From Chitinophaga sp. S165 (GTDB taxonomy: Bacteria; Bacteroidota; Bacteroidia; Chitinophagales; Chitinophagaceae), in the NCBI RefSeq assembly GCF_003182155.1, contig NZ_QGTG01000007.1, positions 353,948 to 417,947 on the forward strand: a stretch of 64,000 bases of DNA. Reading direction: 5' to 3'. The first letter of the stretch is position 1. Every line of letters begins with the position of its first letter. The notes beneath the pieces are model-generated. The model worked only from the letters and a program-made list of their open reading frames with translations, did no database searches and had not been told where the DNA came from. Position numbers and translations under genes: made by a program. Shown piece after piece: positions 46,356-55,941 of the stretch.

Positions 46356-47393
46356 ATGAATATAGACTGGTTCTTTATCCTCGAAAAGATAGTGCTGATA
46401 TCAGGCGTACTGGCGGTATCACTGCTGGTTGCTATGTATTCCACATGGGGTGAAAGAAAAGTAGCAAGTATAATTCAGGACAGGATTGGTCCTAACAGGG
46501 CCGGTTTTATGGGATTATTACAGCCTCTGGCCGATGGAGGTAAACTCTTCTTTAAAGAAGAGATCATTCCGGGCAATTCCAACCGTTTCCTGTTCATTCT
46601 TGGTCCGTCACTGGCTATGATCGTAGCCTGTATGACAAGCGCAGTAATTCCCTGGGGAGATACCCTGACCATCGCAGGTCATACCGTGTCTTTGCAGATC
46701 GCCGATATTAACATTGGTATTTTATACATTTTCGGAGTAGTGAGTTTAGGTGTATATGGTATCATGCTGGGTGGATGGGCTTCCAATAATAAATACTCTC
46801 TGCTGGCATCCGTGCGTGCTGCTTCCCAGATCATCTCTTACGAGCTGGCAATGGGTTTGTCTCTCATCGCACTGCTGATGATGACCGGTACTTTAAGCAT
46901 CAAAGAAATAGTAGAACAGCAGCGCCATGGCGGTTGGAATGTACTTTACCAGCCACTGGGCTTCCTGATATTCCTGGTATGTTCTTTTGCAGAATGTAAC
47001 CGTACGCCGTTCGACCTGTCAGAAGCTGAGAGTGAATTGAATGGAGGTTATCACCTGGAGTACTCTTCCATGAAACTGGGTTTCTATCTCTTTGCAGAAT
47101 ACATCAACATGTTCATCAGCTCTGCGCTGATGGCAAGTCTGTACTTCGGTGGTTATTCCTTCCCATTCATGGACAGCCTCGGATTGGCACCTAACCTGGT
47201 GACTATCCTGGGCACAGCAGCCCTGTTCATCAAGATCATCTGCTTCCTGTTCTTCTTTATGTGGGTACGCTGGACGATCCCGAGGTTCCGTTACGATCAG
47301 CTGATGCGTCTGGGTTGGAACATCATGATCCCGCTGGCACTGGCTAATATGTTGATAACAGGAGCGATCGTATTGTATCGCAGCACACATTAA
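46356..47393 (+). CDS. nuoH: NADH-quinone oxidoreductase subunit H
   Basis: Membrane subunit of 345 residues from ATG 46356, with eight or more helices. GERKVASIIQDRIGPNRAG is the conserved quinone-proximal loop and FAECNRTPFDLSEAESEL the acidic loop. It links the peripheral arm to the membrane arm. Confidence 0.97.
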   Translation: MNIDWFFILEKIVLISGVLAVSLLVAMYSTWGERKVASIIQDRIGPNRAGFMGLLQPLADGGKLFFKEEIIPGNSNRFLFILGPSLAMIVACMTSAVIPWGDTLTIAGHTVSLQIADINIGILYIFGVVSLGVYGIMLGGWASNNKYSLLASVRAASQIISYELAMGLSLIALLMMTGTLSIKEIVEQQRHGGWNVLYQPLGFLIFLVCSFAECNRTPFDLSEAESELNGGYHLEYSSMKLGFYLFAEYINMFISSALMASLYFGGYSFPFMDSLGLAPNLVTILGTAALFIKIICFLFFFMWVRWTIPRFRYDQLMRLGWNIMIPLALANMLITGAIVLYRSTH

Positions 47394-47419
47394 TTAACGA
47401 CTTATTTTAATAGCATAAT

Positions 47420-47929
47420 ATGCAAGCTTTAACAAGTAGGGCAAGACAAGTGGACCGCAAGCCGATGACCTTCATCGAGAAGATCTATTTGTGGAATATT
47501 ATAAAGGGGATGGTGATCACCTTTAAGCATATCTGGAAGAGGAAGGAAACCGTGCGTTATCCGGAGCAGAAGCGTGCATTCAGCCCGGTGTTCCGTGGTC
47601 TGCATATCCTGAACCGTGATGCTGAAGGACGTGAGAACTGTACTGCCTGTGGTTTATGTGCAGTTGCTTGTCCGGCAGAAGCGATCACAATGGAAGCAGC
47701 AGAAAGAAAACCAGGTGAAGAGCACCTGTACCGTGAAGAGAAATATGCTGCCCGCTATGAGATCAACATGCTGCGTTGCATTTTCTGTGGTTTTTGTGAA
47801 GAGGCTTGTCCGAAAGATGCTATCTATCTGACAGAAACATTTGCACCTGCTAACTACAAACGCGAAGGTTTCATTTACGGAAAACCAGACCTGCTCATAC
47901 CAGCACCTGGTGAAAAGAAACAAGCATAA
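47420..47929 (+). CDS. nuoI: NADH-quinone oxidoreductase subunit I
   Basis: Peripheral-arm ferredoxin-like subunit of 169 residues. Two [4Fe-4S] motifs are complete: CTACGLCAVACPAEAI and CIFCGFCEEACPKDAI (clusters N6a and N6b). Sits between NuoG and NuoB in electron flow. Confidence 0.97.
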   Translation: MQALTSRARQVDRKPMTFIEKIYLWNIIKGMVITFKHIWKRKETVRYPEQKRAFSPVFRGLHILNRDAEGRENCTACGLCAVACPAEAITMEAAERKPGEEHLYREEKYAARYEINMLRCIFCGFCEEACPKDAIYLTETFAPANYKREGFIYGKPDLLIPAPGEKKQA

Positions 47930-47971
47930 TAAAAGACAGTCTTAGCTAAAACCATAATAGTCATTATAGCA

Positions 47972-48475
47972 ATGGGAATGAGTTTACAACAAATCGTTTT
48001 CGGGGTACTTTCAATCATCTCTATTATATCCGCCCTGGGCGTTATATTGAGCAAGAACCCCGTTACCAGTGTCCTTTGCCTGATAGTTACCTTTTTCACC
48101 ATAGCAGGGCATTACATTATGCTCAATGCGCAGTTCCTGGCTGTGGTGCATATTATAGTATATGCGGGAGCCATCATGGTATTGTTCCTGTTTGTGATCA
48201 TGTTAATGAACCTGAATGCAGAAATAGAGCCACAGAAGCGTAACTGGTTGAAATATGCCGGTGCTATCAGTGGCGGCGCCCTATTGCTGGTATTACTGGG
48301 TGCGCTCCGTGAAGCCGATGTAACTCCGATTCAGCCAGCAGCATCTGATATAGGGCTGATCTCCAACCTTGGTAAAACTTTATTCAATCAATACGTAGTC
48401 CCTTTTGAAGTTAGCAGCATCCTGTTCCTGAGTGCTATGGTCGGTGCTGTGATAATCGGGAAAAGAGAAGCATAA
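47972..48475 (+). CDS. nuoJ: NADH-quinone oxidoreductase subunit J
   Basis: Membrane subunit of 167 residues with five helices. AQFLAVVHIIVYAGAIMVLFLFVIML is the typical third-helix motif with its pi-bulge glycine. Part of the proton-translocating arm next to NuoK. Confidence 0.95.
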   Translation: MGMSLQQIVFGVLSIISIISALGVILSKNPVTSVLCLIVTFFTIAGHYIMLNAQFLAVVHIIVYAGAIMVLFLFVIMLMNLNAEIEPQKRNWLKYAGAISGGALLLVLLGALREADVTPIQPAASDIGLISNLGKTLFNQYVVPFEVSSILFLSAMVGAVIIGKREA

Positions 48476-48522
48476 CCACAACATCTGTAAATCGTCATTG
48501 ATCAATTTGTAATTCTTTAAAG

Positions 48523-48840
48523 ATGCCTGTTCAATATTACATTTTCTTAAGCATAGTACTCTTTTGTATCGGGGTGATGGGCGTGCTGATGCGCAGAAAT
48601 GCCATTATTATTTTCATGTGCGTGGAACTGATGCTGAATGCTGTAAACCTGCTGCTGGTTGCCTTCTCTAAGATGTGGGCAGATGCTGGCCGTGTAGATG
48701 CCAGCGGAGCGCAGATCTTTGTATTCTTTATCATGGTGGTAGCTGCTGCGGAAGTTGCCGTAGGACTGGCCATTATCGTGATGGTATATAGGAATTCACA
48801 GTCGGTGGATATTAATATCATGAACAGGCTGAAGAACTAA
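48523..48840 (+). CDS. nuoK: NADH-quinone oxidoreductase subunit K
   Basis: Membrane subunit of 105 residues with three helices. The conserved intramembrane glutamates are in FMCVELMLNAVNL and VAAAEVAVGLAI. Small antiporter-MnhC-like subunit. Confidence 0.96.
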   Translation: MPVQYYIFLSIVLFCIGVMGVLMRRNAIIIFMCVELMLNAVNLLLVAFSKMWADAGRVDASGAQIFVFFIMVVAAAEVAVGLAIIVMVYRNSQSVDINIMNRLKN

Positions 48841-48847
48841 CAGCTTG

Positions 48848-48870
48848 AATCGTAATTGTAAATCGTAATT
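48848..48870. repeat. AATCGTAATT direct repeat before nuoL
   Basis: aatcgtaatt at 48848-48857 and again at 48861-48870, 13 bases apart. Same AT-rich intergenic word type as at 46331. Confidence 0.5.
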
Positions 48871-48883
48871 AGTATTTGAATAG

Positions 48884-50788
48884 ATGATACATCTAGTTTG
48901 GCTGGTACCATTTTTACCATTATTAGGTTTCCTGGTGAATGGATTGGGAAGAAGATACCTCTCCAAATCACTGGCGGGTATAGTAGGAAGCGGAGCTGTA
49001 TTGGCTGCCTTTGTAATTAGCTTACTGATCTTCCTGGAGGTGAAAGCCCCCGGATTTCAGGCGCAGACAGTTACGTTGTTTGACTTTATTTCCGCAGGCA
49101 GCCTGCACATACCTTTCGCATTCCAGGTAGACCAGCTGAGCGCTTTATTTTTGCTGATCATTACCGGTGTTGGTTCTCTGATCCATATTTACTCCACTTC
49201 TTACATGCATGATGAAACCAGTGAAGGGTTTGCGCGTTATTTCGCTTACCTCAACCTGTTCGTTTTCTCCATGCTGATACTTGTACTGGGCGCTAACTAT
49301 GTGATGATGTTCATCGGATGGGAAGGCGTAGGGCTTTGCTCTTACCTGCTTATCGGGTTCTGGTTCAAAAACACCGCTTATAACAATGCTGCCAAGAAGG
49401 CTTTCGTGATGAACCGTATCGGTGACCTCGGCTTCCTGCTGGGTATCTTCGCGATGATCGTGAAATTTGGCAGTGTAACTTTTCCTGAAGTATTTGAAAA
49501 AGCTGCAGCAGTTGGCGCAGGTGATAAGATAATACCTGTTATCGCTATCCTACTGTTTGTTGGTGCTGCCGGTAAATCTGCCCAGCTGCCTTTATACACC
49601 TGGTTACCTGATGCGATGGCGGGTCCTACACCTGTATCTGCCCTGATCCACGCTGCTACGATGGTGACCGCAGGTATCTACATGATTGCACGCAGCAATG
49701 TGTTATATACACTTGCTCCATGCATTCAGACTGTTGTTGCTGTAATAGGTCTGGCTACTGCGGTACTCGCAGCTTCCATTGCACTTAAACAGGATGATAT
49801 TAAGAAAGTATTGGCTTACTCCACTGTGAGCCAGCTGGGATATATGTTCCTCGCTCTGGGAGTAGGCGCTTATACGACTGCTGTATTCCATGTAATGACT
49901 CACGCATTCTTCAAAGCGCTGTTGTTCCTGGGTTCCGGTTCAGTGATCCACGCGATGGGTGGTGAACAGAACATCAATAAAATGGGCGGACTGAAAAAGT
50001 ACATGCCTGTTACACACATTACCTTCCTGATCGGATGTCTGGCTATTGCCGGTATCCCTGGTCTGTCAGGCTTCTTCTCCAAAGATGAGATCCTGGCTGA
50101 AACATTTATCAATAATAAGATCATGTATGCAATAGCACTCATCACAGCGCTGATGACTGCCTTCTACATGTTCCGTTTATACTACATTACTTTCTGCGGT
50201 AAGTTCCGCGGTACGCACGAGCAGGAACATCACCTGCACGAAAGTCCGGCGGCTATTACTATCCCGCTGATCGTTCTGGCTATCCTTTCAGTAATAGGTG
50301 GTTATATTGGTTTACCAGAAGTATTCGGTACCCATAGCCTGCTGAAAGAATACCTGGCGCCTGTGTTTGCAGGATCAGCACCATTTGTACACGAACATGA
50401 GCATTTGTCTCATAACACTGAATGGCTGCTGATGGCACTTAGCTCCGTGCTGGTGATCATCACCATCTTCCTTGCACGTGCCTGGTACCGCAATTATGAA
50501 GACAATGGAGAACCACGTACCGGTATTGCCAAAGTATTGGAGAACAAATGGTATGTGGATGAGTTATACGATGCTATCATAGTGAAACCCCTGATGATGT
50601 TGAGCCGTTTCTTTGAAGAGGCGATCGAAAAATCAGGTATTGACCGGTTAGTAAATGGTGTAGGCCGTGGAGTACATTGGGGTAGTCAGCAGGTAAGACT
50701 GCTGCAGAGCGGACAGGTAGGTTTCTACATCTTTGCCATGGTAATTGGAATGGTAGTTTTATTTGTGATAGGCTTTCTGCTGAAGTAG
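48884..50788 (+). CDS. nuoL: NADH-quinone oxidoreductase subunit L
   Basis: Distal antiporter-like membrane subunit of 634 residues. FIGWEGVGLCSYLLIGFW, LPLYTWLPDAMAGPTPVSALIHAATMV and LAYSTVSQLGYM hold the conserved Glu, Lys and His residues of proton transfer. The C-terminal part (residues about 520-634) contains the lateral amphipathic helix and a final transmembrane anchor. Confidence 0.97.
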   Translation: MIHLVWLVPFLPLLGFLVNGLGRRYLSKSLAGIVGSGAVLAAFVISLLIFLEVKAPGFQAQTVTLFDFISAGSLHIPFAFQVDQLSALFLLIITGVGSLIHIYSTSYMHDETSEGFARYFAYLNLFVFSMLILVLGANYVMMFIGWEGVGLCSYLLIGFWFKNTAYNNAAKKAFVMNRIGDLGFLLGIFAMIVKFGSVTFPEVFEKAAAVGAGDKIIPVIAILLFVGAAGKSAQLPLYTWLPDAMAGPTPVSALIHAATMVTAGIYMIARSNVLYTLAPCIQTVVAVIGLATAVLAASIALKQDDIKKVLAYSTVSQLGYMFLALGVGAYTTAVFHVMTHAFFKALLFLGSGSVIHAMGGEQNINKMGGLKKYMPVTHITFLIGCLAIAGIPGLSGFFSKDEILAETFINNKIMYAIALITALMTAFYMFRLYYITFCGKFRGTHEQEHHLHESPAAITIPLIVLAILSVIGGYIGLPEVFGTHSLLKEYLAPVFAGSAPFVHEHEHLSHNTEWLLMALSSVLVIITIFLARAWYRNYEDNGEPRTGIAKVLENKWYVDELYDAIIVKPLMMLSRFFEEAIEKSGIDRLVNGVGRGVHWGSQQVRLLQSGQVGFYIFAMVIGMVVLFVIGFLLK

Positions 50789-50834
50789 GAGATACCTGTA
50801 TCATCATTAAAAAAGGACAAGTTTAGATAAAATT

Positions 50835-52271
50835 ATGTTGACAGTATTACTCATATTGATTCCTTTAGTTGCGGGCCTGATTACGTTTGGTCTGAAGGGG
50901 TCTGGACCGAAAGCGCTGGGTTTGATAGCATCCCTGGCTTCGCTGGCAGTAACGCTTGGTGCCTTGTTCCAGTTCCGGACTGCTCCGGCCAGTCTGCAGT
51001 TTTCTGCAAGCTGGATACCTCAGCTGGGTGCTCAGTTCAGCGTAGGTCTGGATGGAATGGGCCTGATGCTTTGTTTGCTGACAGCTATTTCTTTCCTGCT
51101 GATCTTTATCGTTATTTTCAACAGGGATTACGAGCGTGCAAACAGTTTCTACGGCCTGATGCTGCTTTCTCAGGCAGGCCTGGTAGGTGTTTTCACAGCT
51201 TACGATGCTTTGTTGTTCTACGTTTTCTGGGAGCTCGCACTGATTCCGGTGTACTTCCTCTGTTCACTCTGGGGTGGCGAAAAACGTATTCCTGTTACAT
51301 TCAAGTTCTTCGTATACACGTTTGCAGGTTCACTGCTCATGCTGATAGGCCTGATCTATATCTATCTGCAAACACCGGAACATTCCTTCAGCTACGCCAG
51401 CTTTACTGGTGGCAACGTAGCTCCGCAGGACCAGTCATGGTTGTTCTGGCTCTTCTTTGTAGCCTTTGCTATCAAGATGCCGGTTTTCCCTTTCCATACC
51501 TGGCAGCCGGATACTTACGAACAGTCTCCGACCCCTGTTACAATGGTACTTTCCGGTATCATGGTAAAGATGGGTCTATTTGGTGTGATACGCTGGTTAC
51601 TGCCTGTATTGCCGAAGGGAGCTTATATGTGGTCAGATGTTGCGATCGTATTGTCCATCATCGGTATCATCTACGCATCCTGCATCGCTATCGTACAGTC
51701 AGATATCAAACGCCTGATCGCTTATTCTTCCATTGCCCACATTGGTTTGATGAGCGCAGCTATCTTCACGAACAATGAGCAGAGCTTACAGGGTTTGATG
51801 GTGCAGATGTTTAACCACGGCATTAACATCATCGGTCTGTGGATCATCGTTGAGATTATCCAGAACCGTCTGAAGATCAAAAACCTGAACGAGATGGGAG
51901 GTATTGCACAGTATGCACCTGGCATCGCTATCTTCTTTGTGACCATCAGTTTTGCGAATGTTGCATTACCACTGACCAATGGTTTTGTCGGGGAGTTCCT
52001 GATGTTCAGCGGTCTGTTCCAATATAATGTGTGGTTTATGGCAGTTGCCGGACTGGGTGTTATCCTGGGAGCGGTGTACACACTGAATATGGTGCAGAAA
52101 GTGATCTTCGGTCAAAGCAATGCACTGACAGAGACCACTACTGACCTGAAAGGAAATGAGCTGCTGGTGCTGAGCATTATTGTAGTGATCATTCTGGCGC
52201 TGGGCGTATATCCAAAGCCTATGCTGGAACTGGTAAGCAGCACTACTGAATTGGTTAACAAGGTTTATTAA
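50835..52271 (+). CDS. nuoM: NADH-quinone oxidoreductase subunit M
   Basis: Antiporter-like membrane subunit of 478 residues. FWELALIPVYFLCSLWGG carries the conserved Glu; KMPVFPFHTWQPDTYEQSPTPVTMVLSGIMVKMG and KRLIAYSSIAHIGLM are family motifs. Confidence 0.97.
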   Translation: MLTVLLILIPLVAGLITFGLKGSGPKALGLIASLASLAVTLGALFQFRTAPASLQFSASWIPQLGAQFSVGLDGMGLMLCLLTAISFLLIFIVIFNRDYERANSFYGLMLLSQAGLVGVFTAYDALLFYVFWELALIPVYFLCSLWGGEKRIPVTFKFFVYTFAGSLLMLIGLIYIYLQTPEHSFSYASFTGGNVAPQDQSWLFWLFFVAFAIKMPVFPFHTWQPDTYEQSPTPVTMVLSGIMVKMGLFGVIRWLLPVLPKGAYMWSDVAIVLSIIGIIYASCIAIVQSDIKRLIAYSSIAHIGLMSAAIFTNNEQSLQGLMVQMFNHGINIIGLWIIVEIIQNRLKIKNLNEMGGIAQYAPGIAIFFVTISFANVALPLTNGFVGEFLMFSGLFQYNVWFMAVAGLGVILGAVYTLNMVQKVIFGQSNALTETTTDLKGNELLVLSIIVVIILALGVYPKPMLELVSSTTELVNKVY

Positions 52272-52298
52272 AAAGTTGTTCTTTCGTAACACAGGAAT

Positions 52299-53672
52299 AT
52301 GAATGCATTAATATCTACTGCTTTATCGGGCGTTGTAATGATGTTTGCGGGTTTATTTGTAACTAATAAGCAGCGCATTAAGTATATAGCCATCTTTGTC
52401 CTGCTGGTTTGTCTGGCGGCTAACCTGGCTGAGTTATCCACTATAGGAGCAGGTGAACGTACATTTTATGGCATGATCACAGTCAGCCATTTCAGCATTC
52501 TGTTCAATGCCATAGCATTGAGCGCTACGCTGATCCTTTTTATGCTGTCAGGCAGTGCATTTGAGAATGTGGGAGAGCATGTGTCAGATTATTTCGCACT
52601 GATCTTTTTCATTCTTTCAGGTATCACGTTGGCTTCTACTTTCAGCAGTTTATTAATGCTTTTCCTGGCAATAGAGATCATTTCTATTCCACAGTATATA
52701 CTGGCAGGTGCTGATAAGAAAACACCTAAAAGCAGTGAGGCTTCCCTGAAATACTTCCTGATGGGGTCTTTCTCTACAGGTATCCTGCTGATGGGTATCA
52801 CCCTGATCTATGGCGCTACCGGTACTTTCAACGTAGCCGATCTGGGACTGGGAGCTGGCAAGGTAAACACACTGGCACTCTGCGGTATCATCCTGCTGGC
52901 TTTTGCATTATCCTTTAAAGTATCTGCCGTACCGTTCCACTTCTGGACACCGGACGTATATGATGGTTCACCTACCGTATTTACTTCTTTCATGGCGACT
53001 GTAGTGAAGGCTGGTGGATTTATCGCCTTCATCAGGATCTTCCATGGCGCTTTCATCGGCGAACGTATTACTGCAGACTGGCAGTTATTGCTGGCAATCA
53101 TCACTGCCGCAACACTGATCATCGGGAACTTCACAGCAGTATTCCAGCAAAGTGTAAAACGTATGCTGGCTTACTCCAGTATCGCCCAGGCAGGTTTCAT
53201 GCTGATGGCGGTGGTATCAATTAATACTCATGCTACACAGGGTATCATCCTGTATGCAGCTGCCTATAGTATTGCTACCATTGGCATCTTCGCAGTAATG
53301 ATCAAGCTGAAGGACTATACATTTGATGGCTTCAATGGCCTGGCACGTACACAACCGGTACTGGCTGTTACAACTGCTATCTTTGTATGTTCACTGGCAG
53401 GTATTCCGCTTACAGCAGGTTTCTTCGCTAAATACTTTGTGCTGACAGCTGTTGTTGAACAGGGTAACCTGTTATGGCTGGCGATAGTAGGTGTGATATG
53501 CGCAGCGATCAGTGCTTATTACTATTTCCGTGTCATCATTGCGATGTATTTCAAACAGGGAGAAGCAGAAACAGCTCCTATCTCCGGAGGTTTCAAAACG
53601 ATGCTCATTATTACAGCAGCCATCGTGATACTGCTTGGTGTCTTCCCGGGACTCTTACTACAGTTTATTTAA
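52299..53672 (+). CDS. nuoN: NADH-quinone oxidoreductase subunit N
   Basis: Antiporter-like membrane subunit of 457 residues. LAIEIISIPQYILAG carries the conserved Glu; KVSAVPFHFWTPDVYDGSPTVFTSFMATVVKAG and KRMLAYSSIAQAGFML follow. Last gene of the operon; a strong terminator follows. Confidence 0.97.
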   Translation: MNALISTALSGVVMMFAGLFVTNKQRIKYIAIFVLLVCLAANLAELSTIGAGERTFYGMITVSHFSILFNAIALSATLILFMLSGSAFENVGEHVSDYFALIFFILSGITLASTFSSLLMLFLAIEIISIPQYILAGADKKTPKSSEASLKYFLMGSFSTGILLMGITLIYGATGTFNVADLGLGAGKVNTLALCGIILLAFALSFKVSAVPFHFWTPDVYDGSPTVFTSFMATVVKAGGFIAFIRIFHGAFIGERITADWQLLLAIITAATLIIGNFTAVFQQSVKRMLAYSSIAQAGFMLMAVVSINTHATQGIILYAAAYSIATIGIFAVMIKLKDYTFDGFNGLARTQPVLAVTTAIFVCSLAGIPLTAGFFAKYFVLTAVVEQGNLLWLAIVGVICAAISAYYYFRVIIAMYFKQGEAETAPISGGFKTMLIITAAIVILLGVFPGLLLQFI

Positions 53673-53688
53673 GACTTTAGATAAAATG

Positions 53689-53718
53689 AAAATACCGGCC
53701 AACTGGCCGGTATTTTTT
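53689..53718 (+). terminator. terminator between nuoN and the phosphotransferase gene
   Basis: Perfect 12-bp stem aaaataccggcc (53689-53700) with ggccggtatttt (53705-53716), loop aact, T run on the plus strand and A run before it. The genes converge, so it can serve both. Confidence 0.92.
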
Positions 53719-53747
53719 GTTGGTGCTGCTTTTCAAACGATGTGGCG

Positions 53748-54827
53748 TTAGTGTGCCGCCACAGAAGAAAGACTTTGTTCCTGCGCTGTGATGCTTTCCA
53801 GTAATGTAAGCTGGTTTCGCGCTCTTAGCAGGTTATGTTTGTCATATTTTGAACCGTAGTAAACATCGTTGTTGAAATAGTCCGTAAGGAAGCGGATAGC
53901 CTGCATATATATCATGAACTGCCCCGCATATACCAGGTGTGCCTGTTCTGTAATACTCAGTTCGTCTTTCATTTCACTGAGGTATCCATTCACAATAGCG
54001 GTATAATATTCTTTCCTCATTTTTACCTTGCTCAGGTCTGTTTCCTCTTCACTGGCGGGAGATAGGTAGGTCCGCATCATATCGCCAAAATCACTGATAA
54101 AATAGCCAGGCATAACGGTATCAAGGTCTATTACACAGATGCCCTTGTTATCTGCATCAAACAACACGTTGCTGATCTTCGTGTCGTGATGCGTTACTCT
54201 CACTTTAAAATAAGGGCTATGTTGAATAGTGTTGAATATATCTGTCAGGTATTTATAACTGCGGATGGTATTGATGTCTTCACTGGCCTCCGCTATACGT
54301 GCAGCATTACCTTGCTGAACTGCCTGCTCAAACTGTGCATAACGTAAGGTGAGATTGTGAAAGTCCGGCAGGGTCACTTGTATCTCACTGGTATCGATAC
54401 CGGAAAGTAATCTTGTAAAACGTCCGAATTGTCTGGCTGCTTCATATGCCAGTTGTTCGTTATTCACAACATCATAGCTGTGTGAATTGGATACAAAAGG
54501 CTGCAGACGGAAATACTCACCCTCCGGCGTAATGACCATATCCTGTTTATCTGTAGTTTGTACCGGTTGTACAAAGAAGTAATCAGGATGGTATTTATCC
54601 AGATAATCACCTATGGTACTGATGTTCTGTGCAATCAGCGCAGGCTTTTTAAATACCTGGTGATTGATACGTTGCAGGATGTAAGTATTATCAGCATTGG
54701 ATACTTTCCAGGTGGCATTGATTAGCCCACTGCCAAATGGTTGAATGAGACATTCTTCCATTACTAATCCATAAGCTGTTAATATATTCTGCATTGCTGG
54801 TTGATAAAATTGCGATGCTTCAAACAT
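53748..54827 (-). CDS. phosphotransferase, N-acetylhexosamine-kinase-like
   Basis: Protein-kinase-fold small-molecule kinase (APH/choline kinase superfamily) of 359 residues. FGSGLINATWKVS with ILQRIN is the nucleotide loop; VTHHDTKISNVLF is the catalytic HxD...N motif; CVIDLDTVMPGYFISDFGDMMR is the metal-binding segment. The DLDTVMPG form resembles that of N-acetylhexosamine 1-kinase (NahK) proteins, so a sugar substrate is likelier than an aminoglycoside. It follows a LacI regulator by 45 bases, which also fits a sugar. Confidence 0.82.
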   Translation of the reverse strand: MFEASQFYQPAMQNILTAYGLVMEECLIQPFGSGLINATWKVSNADNTYILQRINHQVFKKPALIAQNISTIGDYLDKYHPDYFFVQPVQTTDKQDMVITPEGEYFRLQPFVSNSHSYDVVNNEQLAYEAARQFGRFTRLLSGIDTSEIQVTLPDFHNLTLRYAQFEQAVQQGNAARIAEASEDINTIRSYKYLTDIFNTIQHSPYFKVRVTHHDTKISNVLFDADNKGICVIDLDTVMPGYFISDFGDMMRTYLSPASEEETDLSKVKMRKEYYTAIVNGYLSEMKDELSITEQAHLVYAGQFMIYMQAIRFLTDYFNNDVYYGSKYDKHNLLRARNQLTLLESITAQEQSLSSVAAH

Positions 54828-54872
54828 AACGATAAGAATTGAGAGAATGACTGGACAAACGGTTGCGCAAAT

Positions 54873-55886
54873 TTACCTGCCAGGTGCAATGACCAGTCGT
54901 GAGTCGATCACTGTCTGCTGGTACCGGTCAGCCGCCAGTTTGCCGGAAAGTAGTTCCAGCAGGATCTCTGTGGCTTTTTGTCCCTGGAGGTATGGATACT
55001 GTTCTACAGAAGCAAGAGGAGGGAAGGCCATGTAACTACTAATGGGCAGATTAGCATAGCTGACAAAAGTGATGTCTTTATTGATCTCCAGTCCCTGTTC
55101 AACCGCGTATTGTACGGCATCCTGGGATACGTAGTCATTGAATGCGACGATAGCGGTCACTTTCCTTTTGTGCGACAGCAGCTGTTGCATGGCATTGCGG
55201 GTACCTTCTTTTGTAAGATCGGCATTGACATTCAAACTGGCGTCATATTTCAGCCGTTGTTGCTGCATGGCTTTCTGGTAGCCTGTTGTGCGTTGCTGAC
55301 TGGCTATCAGTTTTTCAGGGCCATTGATCATACCGATAACGCGATGCCCCCGCTGTAATAGGAGAGATACGGCCTGTATGGTGCCTGATTCCATATTTGA
55401 AGCTACGTAGTGAATATCCGGCATATTGGGGATGCGGTCAAAGAATACGACCGGGATGTTATATTTCCGCAACATCTCAAAATGTGCATAATTCACGGTA
55501 TTCTTAGCCAGGGAAACGAGTAGTCCGTCTACCCGGTGGTTCTTCATTATTTCTACGATCTTCTGCTCCCTTTCAGTGTCATCATGGGATTGCCCCAGCA
55601 GGACCATATAATTGCTCTTATTGGCCGTGTCTTCTATACCGCTGATGGCAGCCGAAAAGAAAGCTTCGGATAGTTCCGGTAAAACAATGCCGAGCGTAAA
55701 GGTCTTTTTTTGCTGAAAGAAAATGGCGGTCTGATTAGGCTCATATTGCAGTTCACGGGCCAGTTCCTGCACCTTCAACCTGGTTCTCAGCCCGATACGC
55801 GGATGATCGTGCAGTGCCCTGGAAACAGTCGAAGCAGCCAGGTTCAGCCTTTTGGCGATTTCTTTTATGGTCGGGGGATTGGGCAT
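54873..55886 (-). CDS. LacI-family transcriptional regulator
   Basis: Repressor-type DNA-binding protein of 337 residues. The helix-turn-helix and hinge occupy residues 1-55 (TIKEIAKRLNLAASTVSRALHDHPRIG), and a periplasmic-binding-protein-like sensor domain follows (TFTLGIVLPELSEAFFSAAISGIEDTA). Regulates sugar or nucleoside genes in this family; the neighbouring kinase is the obvious candidate target. A TTGCGCAA palindrome (54863-54870) lies between the two genes and might be an operator. Divergent from a permease gene 55 bases away. Confidence 0.93.
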   Translation of the reverse strand: MPNPPTIKEIAKRLNLAASTVSRALHDHPRIGLRTRLKVQELARELQYEPNQTAIFFQQKKTFTLGIVLPELSEAFFSAAISGIEDTANKSNYMVLLGQSHDDTEREQKIVEIMKNHRVDGLLVSLAKNTVNYAHFEMLRKYNIPVVFFDRIPNMPDIHYVASNMESGTIQAVSLLLQRGHRVIGMINGPEKLIASQQRTTGYQKAMQQQRLKYDASLNVNADLTKEGTRNAMQQLLSHKRKVTAIVAFNDYVSQDAVQYAVEQGLEINKDITFVSYANLPISSYMAFPPLASVEQYPYLQGQKATEILLELLSGKLAADRYQQTVIDSRLVIAPGR

Positions 55887-55941
55887 CTGGCCTTTTATAT
55901 AATAAAAGTAGCGGAAAAAAACTTTTTATTAACTTTAAATC

